Below are positions 13,495 through 24,803 of a DNA stretch of 64,000 bases, piece by piece. The notes beneath the pieces are model-generated. The model was not told where the DNA came from, did no database searches, and worked only from the letters and a program-made list of their open reading frames with translations. A program made the translations under genes and the position numbers. How positions within the stretch are numbered: position 1 is the stretch's first letter; the number at the start of each line of letters is the position of its first letter. Origin of the DNA: Melampsora larici-populina 98AG31 (Eukaryota; Basidiomycota; Pucciniomycetes; Pucciniales; Melampsoraceae); assembly GCF_000204055.1 (NCBI RefSeq), contig NW_006768765.1, forward strand, positions 3,341,818 to 3,405,817. The letters run 5' to 3'.

Positions 13495-14409
13495 TTACAA
13501 TAAGTCAAAGTCACTGTTATTGAAATCATCATGAGTCAAAAGCAAGAATAATTAGTTTTTGGATTGTCATTTGAATGATGACATGTAGAGATGGTACGAA
13601 CTCTAATCGATCTGAATATCTTTCGATATGTCGTTTCATCTTAGAAGTATCCACCCAAGTTACGAAATCTTCCATATGCCTATTCACAAGGAAAGCAGGA
13701 TCTGTAATCACATCTGGACCTACTCTAATATGACCTTGTTCGATATACTGAACAGCCTAAACCCATCCATCCATCCATCCGACCAACCCCTCTGAAATCG
13801 ATTAGTTTATATAAATTAAATCAAAAAAGAGAGATTTGATCTTACCATTTTGACCGTTTCTGCCATTTTCATTCTACAAACCATAACAGCTAATCTTCTA
13901 CGACAAAAGGCACTCACAGTGATTTTCTTTTCTATATCACTCATCTTTCCTCCATTCGAATCATCTGTTCTACCATTCCCATCCATCAAACCTAAATCAT
14001 AAAGTTTGTTTAATAATGATGATTCGTGTTGAGATCTAAATGGATCTTGTGGTGGTAATAATGATAATTTATGTGATAATTTTCGAATTTGTCCACATAA
14101 TAAATTGTAGGCATGATAATCTTCTCTATTTGAATATCAAATTAAAAAAAATCAAAATCAGCTTTTTGTTTTCTTTATGTTTTTCTTGTTGATGGTGTTT
14201 AGAATTTGATATACCTTCTTTGAACATGATAAGTTCTCATCACTTTTGCTTCTCTTAGAGTGGAATCTCTTTTCCATTCTAGAAAATCGACTTTTTTAAG
14301 TAACTTTTTTTCGTGATGCTGTTTTTGATTAAGAAGAAGAAGATTAGTTTATGACTAGATAGTGATTAGTTTAGTTGAGATTGGATTGACTTACCTTTAG
14401 TTGTCTCAT
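13495..14409 (-). CDS. IMP3: U3 small nucleolar ribonucleoprotein Imp3
   Basis: Imp3 is an S4-domain RNA-binding protein of the nucleolar Mpp10-Imp3-Imp4 complex that helps the U3 snoRNA pair with pre-18S rRNA. Five exons: 14409-14395, 14318-14215, 14125-13846, 13756-13602 and 13513-13495, giving 190 aa, close to the usual length. Diagnostic sequence: [83 protein letters not shown] and [18 protein letters not shown]. The last exon is only 19 nt and supplies the conserved DDFDLL tail through a GTTCGT donor at 13601. Reading through that intron would give a false C-terminus. Intron 3 contains an ATCC tetranucleotide run. Head-to-head with prefoldin 5. Confidence 0.95.
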
Positions 14410-14498
14410 TTCGATTTGAGTTTTTGTTAAATTTGGTGTGGGATGACTTCAGAATCAGAACTTCAGTGCTCGAAGGTTTCCATCAAATTTTAATTCAT

Positions 14499-14508
14499 GT
14501 CACGTGAC
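14499..14508. promoter_or_regulatory. Palindromic E-box GTCACGTGAC in the IMP3/prefoldin-5 bidirectional promoter
   Basis: A perfect 10-bp palindrome sits near the middle of the 203-bp gap between the divergent ATGs of IMP3 (14409) and prefoldin 5 (14613). Position and symmetry fit a shared bHLH (Cbf1-like) site; that role is inferred. Confidence 0.5.
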
Positions 14509-14612
14509 TTGACACTTAAGCACTATGGGTTTCTGACAAGGTTTTGTAGCTTTACCGTTTCATCGAAAAGTCAACTGCAGAACAATCTCATCGAGCTGAA
14601 CCATCCAACACA

Positions 14613-15515
14613 ATGTCAGCCCAACCACCAGCACCATCAAATGGAAACCCTCAACAATTGAATGTTCAAGATCTCGAACCTGATCAATTGAATAGTGTAA
14701 AAGAACAACTTGAACAAGTCAGTCATCTATCTTCATCTCTTCATCTTACCTCATCTCTTGTATCTTTTAGATTTCTCTTGAAAAACTGAGAAAAATCATC
14801 AATCAGATTTGATATCCTTCGATCAATGTTCCTGTCCATATATCCAAGGCTTTATCTATTTCAAGTTAACTTATAGACTACATGAAACTTATCATCAACT
14901 TTCCTTATCTTTTCTTTATACATCATATTCTTCTTCAAGCATTAGCGCTGATATTAGAACCCCGAAACCCACCCCCAAAAACCCAAAACACACATGAATC
15001 TAATCAAACCTTACACAGGAAATCGTTCATTTCACCACCTTGTTTGCTCAATTAAGAAGTGCGACATCAAAATACACGAATGGAATCGAAGCTATTGATG
15101 AATTAAAAAATCAATCCAATTCAAAGGAAGATGATCAAGTTTTGGTTCCATTGACGGCTTCTTTATATGTACCTGGAAAATTAAAGGATCGGAATAGAGT
15201 CATGGTAGATGTTGGAACGGGTTATATGATTGATCAAGTTTGTCCTGCTTTGTGTTTTTTTTTTTGGATTCTTTTGATTTTCAAATTGAATTCTTCTTTC
15301 TGATCAAATTTGAGTTTGTCTTTGAATTTTGGATTTTCTAATTTATATAGCCAGTTCAATCGGCTCGTAAATGTTTAAATCAAAAGGTTTTATCTCTAGG
15401 TGTACAACTTGATCAACTTCAAGCTGTGATTGAAACTAAACAAGAAAATGCTGCTTTGGTAAAGGAATTGATTAGGATCAAGACTATGCCTGCTTCTCAA
15501 TCACCATCACAGTGA
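14613..15515 (+). CDS. GIM5: Prefoldin subunit 5
   Basis: Alpha-type subunit of the hexameric cytosolic prefoldin/GimC chaperone that passes nascent actin and tubulin to CCT. Three exons: 14613-14717, 15019-15237 and 15351-15515, for 162 aa, typical of the family. Motifs: LNVQDLEPDQLNSVKEQLEQ, then after intron 1 the coiled-coil FAQLRSATSKY, the beta-hairpin region VPLTASLYVPGKL and VMVDVGTGYMIDQ, and a C-terminal coiled coil QLDQLQAVIETKQENAALV. Intron 1 is long for this window (301 bp) with a GTCAGT donor; intron 2 uses GTTTGT. Shares a short divergent promoter with IMP3. Confidence 0.94.
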
Positions 15516-17179
15516 TTAATTAATTAAACCCTTTCAAGAATCATCAAAATCAAAATTGTAATCCAATCGTAATTTCAATCGATATTGACTCGGATCATGA
15601 ATCAGATTTTGAATAGCGTATGGTATTGGTTTACATATGTAGAGATTCAAGGTCTTATGCCACGCATGAGAATGTTTCCAACACCTTCCTGCTCTCTGTT
15701 GTTTACCCTTCGAGTTCTGGACTATTGATGAAATGTTGAAAGCTCCTATGGCCTGGAGTTGGATTTGAGATGATTGTGCGTAAAAAGTCCCCTGTTATAT
15801 TTAACTTCAATCAGATCTCCGAATTGGATTGGTTTCCTCTGGTTCTGTAGTTTGTTCAGATCAGTTGTTCATTCATCTACATAAATCTTTCATGAAGGAG
15901 TTTGATCTCTAGCAAGATTTGTTAGATCTTCAAGGTAAGAGGAATGCTCTAACAAAAAGAGGCATGAGAATGCGATCAAAGATGACTTGCATCGCTTCAA
16001 TTTCCAGATGAGGTTCGGGGCACTTCTTAGACATTCAAAGCCTTCCGTTGACGAGAGATTCATATTTAGCTTGGATGGCTGGTAAACGTGATGAATACTT
16101 CCAGGATCTTTGATCATGGGTTATAAATCTACAAAACTCCTGTGTTGATGGGTGTTTTCCTAGATTTCCTGCCACATGCAGATACAACTTTTAAAGAAAG
16201 TTCGGAGGCATGCACTACCTATCTTGTGTATCTTACTTGACCCGTAAAATCTTATAGCCAGGACTAGTCAAACGTGTTTCATTCCGGCTCTGAATGCTTC
16301 TAAACTCAAATCAGTATGAGATGTGTTCAGAAATCATCAGGAAACGGACCCTTGATTCGATGGCTACGTAGAGTAGAAATCATCATAGCAAGCTTTATAC
16401 TAGCTTGTGGGGGTGCCATGTCAGTATGTGAGCGGATGACTGCGATTGTGATTTTTTTTCTATCAAAATCATCTCGGCTCAACTTTCTTTCTGATTAGGT
16501 CAATCGCATGCCACTCAGTGTCCCCGTCCCGTTCAATTTCCTTCAAAGGGATGGAATGGTCCAGACTGGAGACGTTGCCTTTGAGCTCCGAATTGTTGCA
16601 TGATTTATGACTTATGAGCCTGACCAAAGTTAATTTGGGGAACCGCAAAATTCAAATGATAGAAAACATGCTATTTCCAAGTAAAACCTGTCTCAGTGTT
16701 CTAAGCTAAAAGATGATGAATGCTAGTCTTTAGGAAACAACTTCATTGGAATCTCTCCTTGAACCGATGAGATCATAAAGATGTCTGATCAACACAAATC
16801 TTAGCCGTACAACATTCCTAGTTCTTACATCAAGATCCTTTATTGTACAGTAGTGCAAAGCTTCGAAGCAAGCACGTCAGTATGAATTCTTTTCGTTTGA
16901 CGATATTACCTATCCATCGATTCCCCTGCTTGAAAGGCAGATTTGTATCTTTACAGTGGAAGATAGGTAACAAGTTATGTTTCAGACCAATTTGGATACA
17001 TTTTCAGACAAGATGGGGTATCTTCACCCTGTTGAAAGTCTACAGGATATATAGACCACCTCTCTAGTATTTTCTCTGAGGGGTTCCGCCACTCCCCTAT
17101 CGACAATTTCTTCTTCACTCTCATTCTCAACTTTCTTTTATACACAAAAGATCAAAGCCATCAATCACTCTCTTTCAAA
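15516..17179. other. Intergenic region upstream of the secreted cysteine-rich gene
   Basis: About 1.7 kb without a supported gene. Small open frames (e.g. 15890-16117 minus, 16843-17067 plus) lack homology or consistent splicing. A TATATAG box about 130 bp before the next ATG (near 17050) and a CT-rich leader fit a promoter for the secreted protein. Confidence 0.5.
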
Positions 17180-18148
17180 ATGTATCAATTCATTAGTCCT
17201 TTCGTGCTAATCGCTCTTGTTCGAACAACGGCTGTTCTGGCCGAAGGGAGTGGTACTAATTACCCACTTCCTCCACCGATTACCATTCCACCTGTTGAAA
17301 AAGCAAACATTACGAATTCGAGTACTATTGGGGTGAAGATCATTCCACTGTACTGTAACCAAGCTTTCATGCCACTCCAAGACGAGAACGCGACATTGAC
17401 TGAGAATCAAAAAGGACCCGCTAACAGTAAGTGCTTGCTTTAACCCAAGAAGATGAAAGACAATACGTAGATTATTCACACTAAAGAGTCTGCTTTAATT
17501 ACCTGCAGTAACCGAGTGTGCTTGTAAAGCCTATGATACCCCTAGCGGTGCATTCTGTGCCACTAGTTCATGCAAAAACTTTGCTAGTAAGATTATATTC
17601 ATTTTTCTTAAACATCTTCAAATCCATTTATTATTTAATCATAACTAACATGGTTTGAATCTGATGAACGTTTTGGAATTTTCTTCAGCTTGTCAACAAT
17701 GTAATTTGATCACGCTTGGTGTTAGTGCTAAGACATCTAACTCTAACAATCTTACTATCCCTTCGGTCGAATGTCGAAACAATTATTTCCTACCTTCTCC
17801 AAAAGATCGTGATCAACATGCATGTAAGTATATGTTTTCTTTACAAACTTATCTTTCAATCTTGTTGACTTTGATTGATTATCCTCAGTGTGTACTGATG
17901 TTGAGGATCACGCCTTTGCGTGTGAGGGCCCTTGCACGGGAGGAACCTGTAAGTTATCCGGAATATTTGTTGATGGTTTTGATTTACCTGAATCTGATGC
18001 GAGTTATCTTGTTCCTGTGAACAGATTGTCAGGAATGCATAAGTATGGACGATCCATATCTTTAAATTCAAGTTCATATGACTTCTTCAATGACATGGTG
18101 ATGAAAAAGCACCTAATCTGTAAACTCTTGCAACCATCCGTGATTTGA
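17180..18148 (+). CDS. Secreted cysteine-rich protein (candidate effector)
   Basis: No known family recognised. Four exons: 17180-17426, 17509-17586, 17689-17823 and 17889-18148, for 239 aa; every intron has a GTAAG donor and TGCAG/TTCAG/CTCAG acceptor. A clear N-terminal signal peptide (MYQFISPFVLIALV, cleavage probably after VLA) is followed by a Pro/Thr-rich stretch with N-glycosylation sequons (NIT, NSS, NAT). I count about 13 cysteines spread through the mature part, including ECACK, AFCATSSCKNF, TCQQC and ACEGPC-GGTC clusters. Size, cysteine spacing and secretion fit a rust candidate effector or apoplastic protein. The last about 35 residues are less convincing and could change with another splice. 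Confidence 0.78.
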
Positions 18149-19242
18149 ATTTTGATCCAAACGCAAAATATTGCATGTATTTCACCCTACGTAGCTGGCT
18201 CGTCACATGACCTTCTGGCTATAAGCAGATGGCATGTAAAGCTTTTTATTCCTGCCAATGTACATCAGTACCTAGTCATAGGATTATCACTTTAGATATT
18301 GTACAAAGGAAGCTTTTTTTTGGGATTCTTATACTTATTTGGGATGAATGATTCATCTTGTTTTGAATTCTGGCTTCACATCTTGACTCGGTTGTCATAT
18401 TTTTGGTTCATTGATTTAAGAATTTAACTTGATTATGAAGTGTACCGGTTACCTAGGGAAACCTAGCGAATAGAGGACTGTAAAGGGAAGAGTTTTTTTA
18501 GTGTCTGCTTTAATTGGACATTGTCAAGTCAGCATTCCTTTCACTGCTATGAGAGGGATTAGAGAGTTTTCTTATGACATCTTTTTTCAGCCTAAAGGGA
18601 TGTCACACTACAAGCCTTGAGAGACATACACGCAAATGTTGGACACATTTGAACCTTATGATTTGCTGGACGTCTGCTTACATATGCAGATCACTCAGAT
18701 CATCATGCAAACTGTCATGATTGGCTAATTAAGCTAGGCCTCGCGACTACCATGAAGGATTTTGTGAAGGTTGACCCATTCAGGATCCGCTAAAGCTTGT
18801 GGAATCAAAGAAAGCTACCTTAAGGGTCTCCTTGACCTGACTTGATCATAAATCATGACGGCTTGTTCTTCCATTTGATGATTAACTCTCTCCATTAAGA
18901 CTTTGTATGCATGCTTTTAATTGTTACGTGTGGTTGTTAGGGACCAAGATGTCGGATTTGTGCTCTTAACAGCCGAAAGGTCAAAGTCAGAGGTATCAGG
19001 AGCGAAGGTTTTGTGTAGTATATGTCTTGGGTTGCCTAGAGCCTATCTCATCACCGGTTGACCTCTTCACGACTGCTCGAGTGGCTCTTCGCTGAACTCC
19101 TGGATTTTGTTGCGACATGGTCTGATCGTGTGCTACCTCTGATTGTTTCTTGATTTGGTCCAGCTTACCTACTGCTTCACGGTTGGTCTACGTCGTCAAG
19201 CGCTATACCATACATCAAGTAACTCATATTTCGTAGGACACG
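18149..19242. other. Intergenic between secreted protein and PY-motif membrane protein
   Basis: About 1.1 kb with no supported gene or repeat structure that I could recognise. Confidence 0.5.
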
Positions 19243-20058
19243 ATGGGCTTGGGAATACTCCTGCTTTCATTATCCGTGTTCTTGGTCTTTGCATTATACT
19301 TGTAAGTCTCAAGGTTGCCTGATAATTAAGAGCTCACATTTCCAGATTTGTTGATACCCGCAATTTTCTTTGATACAAAAATAAATAGCACTACAAAGAT
19401 TTGGGGTTCTCAAGAAAATCAAGCGGATCAGATTCATGATACGACCGGGGCAATCTATTACATAGGTCCAATACACGACCTCAGTAACAATCCCAATTGC
19501 ATTTACGTTCCAAACTATTCGATTGCACATCCTCCGGCTTATGGCACATCTTCGAAAGGTGTCCAGAGTGAAAATCCCGTGAAATTTGAACCCGACAAGC
19601 CTATAAGTTCTTACCCTTTAAAATCGCCAGAGGAAGTCCACGTAACAGAGAAGGATTGCAACCTAGAACCAATTAAAGGAGCTTCTCGTGTACTTGAAAA
19701 CAAATCCGGAGAAAATGTGAATTCTCAACGCATGCAGACAAATATTGAAGGACGAGCATCGATTTCAACCCCTCAATCAGGAGAATCAAATCCCACAAAA
19801 GCCGACTGCGCCGGCTTAACAACGCTTTCCAAAGCTCACCTCAAAGGTACAAATGATAACATAGCAGTCTCACAGAGGTTTAACAAATGTGAAGACCAGG
19901 AGCCGAATGAGAAACTTCCATCTTATGATCAACTTTCAATGAACTCTCAAAGCATTTCACACACGCGTCTGTCGTTGAAGCAAGACACCGCTTACTTGGG
20001 AAGGCAACGTCCAGACTATCAACCACCATCAACAGTACGAAATGTGGTCAATTTTTAA
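19243..20058 (+). CDS. Single-pass membrane protein with PPxY/LPxY motifs (paralog of the gene at 25.7 kb)
   Basis: Unrecognised family. Two exons, 19243-19301 and 19389-20058, for 242 aa. The first exon is a near-complete hydrophobic segment (MGLGILLLSLSVFLVFALY), so a signal anchor is likely. The phase-2 intron comes straight after it and joins to FTTKIWGSQE. The rest is polar and disordered, with a PPAY motif just after the membrane segment, LPSY further on, and a C-terminal block with SLKQDTAYLGR and PDYQPPST. The same order (TM, phase-2 intron, PY motifs, SLKxDTxYLGR block) occurs in the minus-strand gene 25685-26806. PPxY/LPxY motifs are known ligands of Nedd4/Rsp5 WW domains, so a ubiquitin-ligase adaptor or cargo role is possible but unproven. 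Confidence 0.72.
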
Positions 20059-20500
20059 GGCAGTGGCAGCTTCCATCTGACTGTATCATCTCACCCTGCG
20101 CCTTGATGTACGTTAAGATGACATTTTGTAACACTAGATTGTGTAGTTGTAATGCTAAATAGATGTCGTGAATATGAGGTTTTGTTTGGAATTGGACAAA
20201 CTGTGCTTTTAGCTGCTTGTTACTATTCCACAAGGATGAAAAATTCGTCAGGAAACTATGATCCCCAATGTTTTTGGAGGGGTAGCTGATCACCATTAGG
20301 AGTTGAAGAAATTCTTGATTTGAGGCTATAGACATAAAGTCTTCAATCACCCTGAAGGATATTAAGAAAACTGAAAAGCCATGTTAAGATTTGTTGTATC
20401 ACCTGTAAGTATGTTCATGATCAACTTCAATATCACATCGTTGCTTTGTATATTTACAACTTGTGGTCCTTACAGCTTTGATGAGGTCTCACCCCGGACC

Positions 20501-20893
20501 TCACGCTGAACCTATATAGATCGTATCTGTGAGAATAGTGATCATCTGCTCAATCTTACTTTGGCCACCACTCAATGATGTGGAAAAAACAGGTACAAAT
20601 CTTTCAAGTTGAACTTTATTTGTCAGTCGGGCAACATCGATGCAGAGTATAGGTCCAGCTAGTCGACCAAAAAAATGGTAAAAAGATAAGTGAAGTTCAA
20701 AAAAATGACACCTTTGATTATCAGGCAGTCTCCCTTTGAAAGTATCAAAATATAAAGTCGATGGTGTAGAGGCGTATCGGCTCTTGTCTTCGATCATCAG
20801 CAAAGAATTGGCTTGCCTACGGTCCAAAAGTCGCATTCTCATTACTTTATCTTTGCAAGAACAGCACATCCAATGTGATCCACTGGTTTCCAT
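20501..20893 (-). CDS. Weak hypothetical small protein
   Basis: An ATG-started minus-strand open frame of 130 codons with CCSCKD near its N-terminus. A possible phase-2 intron (donor GTGTCA at about 20720, acceptor at about 20662) would instead give a shorter protein of about 85 aa ending soon after a CC pair. No signal peptide and no known domain. It may be noncoding. Confidence 0.25.
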   Translation of the reverse strand: METSGSHWMCCSCKDKVMRMRLLDRRQANSLLMIEDKSRYASTPSTLYFDTFKGRLPDNQRCHFFELHLSFYHFFGRLAGPILCIDVARLTNKVQLERFVPVFSTSLSGGQSKIEQMITILTDTIYIGSA

Positions 20894-21446
20894 GGTATGA
20901 GAATTAATTATATAACTGGATTATTTGGCTCATTAATTGCAATTATTTGAAAGATTGGTGTTCGCGAAGATAAAATCCGGGTTGAACAAAAATGAAAACA
21001 AATAAGTGAGGAAGTTGATTAAGAACATGATTATGATCCATTAAAGCAATTATGTTGACGTAAAGTAAAACTTTAGAGTGTTCATGATGAGGGTGAATCT
21101 GCATAAATAACATGAGAGAATTCAGGTGCATTGGTTTTGATCTTCAAGGATTTTGACGAGCAGTGCAATGGCATCGGTCTGGGTCAGATGAGAAACTCGT
21201 AGTGTCAGCTATTGGGCACAAGTGATAAGATTGAAGAAAGAAAAAAAAATATTCAAAAACAATGATTCAACGTACCTCCTCGATATATGGGCTATTCCCT
21301 CCCCTAGCGGGGAAAAATATTGAGTAGTAGTGACCCGCTGGTAGAGTGGTCGGCGGATGATGGTAGTCTATTCAATGTAGTGAAGGGTGTAATCCATTTT
21401 TCAGCTCGCCACTTTCCCCCAACCGGAAAATGATCAAGCAACTTGA

Positions 21447-22049
21447 TCAAAGGGCGAGAAAATTACCCGAAATTTTGGCCAGTACGATGGACGAGGAGGG
21501 TACAAGAAGAATCTTGCCAGAAGGTGAGCCTTTGGGGCTGCGAAGAAATACTGGAGAAAACTTTGCATGATCGGTAGGATCTAGGATCCATTGACCGCGT
21601 GGTGGATTCGGTTTACCATATGTGAAGCTTTGGTAAAAGAAGTATCTTGCGGAAATTGCGGAACAATCACTGGGTTTTTCCTAGGTTGATTGTATGCATC
21701 GTTGATGATCAGTAAACGAAATTATATATGCTTTGATGATATAAGCCGATCACAATGAACCTCGTACAAGGTCACTCACCACTTTAACCAGTGCAATGTC
21801 GAGCGGGTCCGTCGTGGATACAATCTGTATGAATTCCTCTCCGGAAGTGGATAATGGTTGTATCATGTGGACAACACGGCCTGTGCTGTCAAGTACTTCA
21901 GCTGGCCGAGTGAAATCAATTTTAGTGTTGATGAAGAATGTCTTCGCTCCTATGACTGTAGGCCTCAAATCTGCATATGCTTGAGGTGCAGCCGACGTTG
22001 TCAGCGCTAACAGACCGAGCGTTGCACATGAGGCGAGTGTTTTGAACAT
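21447..22049 (-). CDS. Small secreted protein (candidate effector)
   Basis: No family recognised. Two exons, 22049-21780 and 21680-21447, with a 99-bp intron (donor GTGAGT, acceptor CCTAG), encode 167 aa. A signal peptide is clear: MFKTLASCATLGLLALTTSA, cleavage probably before APQAY. The mature chain reads as alternating hydrophobic/polar strands (TVIGAKTFFINTKIDF, VVHMIQPL, EEFIQIVSTTDPLDIALVKV) and holds only one cysteine, so it is not a typical disulfide-rich effector. The second exon ends GKILLVPSSSIVLAKISG. A one-exon reading would stop shortly after the intron donor. The leader upstream lies in a region with several pyrimidine-rich tracts. Confidence 0.68.
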
Positions 22050-22796
22050 ATTAGTATAGAGAAAGTGATTTGTATGAGTTATTTGAAAAGTGATAGTTTT
22101 GGCAGGAAAATGCTTCCACCTTCCCCGCTGACTTGCCAGTATTTATGTAGGTGAAGTGTCAAATCTCCACTCATGGGTTTGTACTCCAACAAAGAAAGAT
22201 CTGACCCGTTGAGCCTGGAGTGCCACAAGAAGAAAGATGGCTTTCTTCAGCACCCCACCCTACCCCACCGGTAGACTACAGGATCCGGGGGGCGCCTGAG
22301 AATTCTCTGAGACTCTGATAAAATGAGAATCACCCCTCATAAGCCATGAGATTATGGGTATGTACAAATCTCGCTTCAGCCGAACTTGACTTTTGGACAA
22401 AAGTTACAATTTGACGACGTACTGCTACACACGTGTGACTTCTTCGATTCACACATACCCCTGACCCAAAACACGCCTGTGACATACTACAACCCTGCCT
22501 CCGTTGTGATCACCTCAACTCAACTTCACCGACCGATTGCACCCACCTCACCTCAACGACGTTCCTCGCTACGCATTCCACTATGCTACTCTTCGACTTT
22601 GTACGTCAGATGTCGGAAACCAGTCCGAATCTAATCACCACCCTCACTGTCACCGATTTCGTACGATTCATCAGCTTGGCCTCCGAGGTAAACCATATTG
22701 CTGGCAATACCCCACCTGTGTACCGGAGCCTCATCAGCCTCCGTCGGTCTCGGAGGGATTTAAGTTGGAAACCTCATGTGTTCCACCTCCCCCACC
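22050..22796. other. Gene-less region before the foldback element
   Basis: No supported gene. Overlapping plus-strand frames at 22386-22864 are Pro/His/Arg-rich, lack splice or domain support, and run into the left arm of the element that follows. Confidence 0.45.
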
Positions 22797-23385
22797 CGTT
22801 AACCTTGACTAAGTCCCTCTTCCGACGCGGCCATGTCCGCTCTCAAAGAGGGGCTTATGACTAAAACCCCGGGTTTGGCTTGAGTACAGAAAGATTTTCA
22901 AGCACATTTGCTTGAATCCCCAATGTGAGGGCTCAGAGCATCATAAAAACTCATCAAAATTCAACAAGAGCTTCTTGAAGGTCTGCTGTGTCTCCTTGTA
23001 CCAATTTTAACATGTCGTCAGCTGTAAATTGCCAGGGAATTGGACTCCGAGATCAAGTAATCTTGAATAAGTCAAGCGCGGTTGTAGCCCCTGTGTTGAA
23101 TAAGGGCCAGATTTACAAGAACTCTACAACTTGACTGTGTCACTTTGTTCAAGTAAATTGATGCACATAGTGACACAAGCGTGTGTACAAGGCTTATAAG
23201 AAGCTCTCTTCATTTCATTGTGAGATGAAACAATGTCTAGAGCCCTCACAATATGATTTCAAGAGAATGTACTTGAAAATCCAGCTGTGCTCAAACTACC
23301 TGGGGTTTTGGTCATAAGCCACTCTTTGAGAGCGGATATGGCTGCCTGTGTCAGAAGAGGGGCTTAGTTAAGCTTAACCACCTAT
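22797..23385. mobile_element. Foldback/MITE-like element with long imperfect terminal inverted repeats
   Basis: The left arm from 22797 and the reverse complement of the right arm ending at 23385 align over about 200 bp: TAAGTCCCTCTTCCGAC against TAAGCCCCTCTTCTGAC, then TCCGCTCTCAAAGAG, GGCTTATGAC, AAAACCCC, TGTGAGGGCTC and GAGCTTCTT in the same order. There is no coding capacity, so it is a nonautonomous foldback element about 590 bp long. Target duplications were not certain. Confidence 0.7.
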
Positions 23386-24440
23386 CAGGTTCTTTTTTCA
23401 AAGATCATCCCAAACTTCAGAGGCTATCCAGTTGGTGAGGGACCAAGGGTGAGGGTGGAGGTTAGGATTCTCATCTGAACATGGTCACACTGTGATACAT
23501 TTAAGTTTCCAGCTTTTCACCACTGTCTGGTGTATCTGCCCTATAACTGCATCCCCCGACTGTACCTAGATCCAATTGTTATCCATCTCAAAACCACTTG
23601 TATCCATTTATGCAACACCCACTCTACATACACATGTAGCTTGAAATCTAAAACTCTACAGGTCAATGGACAATGGTACCCAAAGGCACAACAGTACCAT
23701 CTATTTCCATGTGGACACATATAACTCTCAAAGGGGGAAGCATGCAACTATCCCTATAGCATGGATAGTACTATGTTGGGTGCATATATTCAGGGTCCCA
23801 GCAGAAAATTTTCCACTGCTTGCCCTGAATCACATCAACATTTTTTCCTTTCCCCTGTTTTCCAGCAAGCATCAACCTTACCTCTAATCTTGACTATCTA
23901 ACCCATTGTCTTTTCAGAGTTCTTATTTCTCACATAAACAAAAAACATCTTACCCGCCCACTGACCCTTCTTCAGGAAGGATGAAATACACAATAATTAA
24001 GTATAGTTCTTCTAGATCTTTCTTTATTGTTTTCAACTGTTCTAAGTACTAACTATGCAGATATGTCTCACCTGTTGTATTTGAGAGACCAACTGGGAGG
24101 GAGATGATGAGCTTTTGCCCAGCCCACCGTGCAGAGCTCCCATCTACGGCACTCATGAGTCCTACCCCCTTAGCTGTCAGCTAGGGGGCCCCCCAAGGCA
24201 CCTGGGATTTTTTCTCACAAGAGGACTCTAGGTTTGTCTAGACAAACCAGATGAACATGCAATACATTTCATATTAAGATATGTAGAACCTGCAACCCAC
24301 TCCCCCAGAGAGCTAGACAAGAGAGTGTGTGGATATGTGGTACACTGTGAACATCATTCAACTTCCCTAAGTTGGGAGAGGAAAATGATTGATAGTACAG
24401 TTTGTCATAAAAGGATCCAATACTGCACACCTGATCCATA
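23386..24440. other. Gene-less, repeat-rich stretch
   Basis: No supported gene. Short frames (23530-23887) lack any domain. A short C-rich block with GGGGGGCCCCCC-like sequence lies near 24185. Probably old element debris. Confidence 0.4.
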
Positions 24441-24780
24441 ACACCCACACTACATATGTGAAGCAAGCTAACTAAATAGTTGTCTATCATGGACATACAG
24501 GTCTGCTCAGTTTTTTGCCCAGCAGAACAAATAAAACACATGTTATACCACATGTAACTTTTTTGACTTTGAAAAAATTGTCCCAAAAATTCACTACATA
24601 TCATTCTGTAGCTGCTCAGGCAATATTGTTGAAGCTATCTCTTAGTAACAGAAAGGAAGTTACATGCAGTTGAGTTGATGATCAGATTACACCAAAACTT
24701 TGATTCAGTGTATGTAGTCAATCTTTTGAATGCTTTTGTCAAACGGGAAAAGTTACAGCATGTATTACATATAAACAACT
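24441..24780. repeat. Copy 1 of a dispersed foldback repeat family (ACACCCACACTACATATGTG)
   Basis: The block starting ACACCCACACTACATATGTG, followed by a palindromic region and ending near GTGTATGTAGTCAAT and GTTACAGCATGTATTACA, is repeated with divergence at 55.7-56.0 kb and 60.9-61.35 kb. No ORF of note lies inside; the 111-codon minus frame here is element sequence. Confidence 0.6.
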
Positions 24781-24803
24781 TACACCACAGGAAACATCAA
24801 ATG

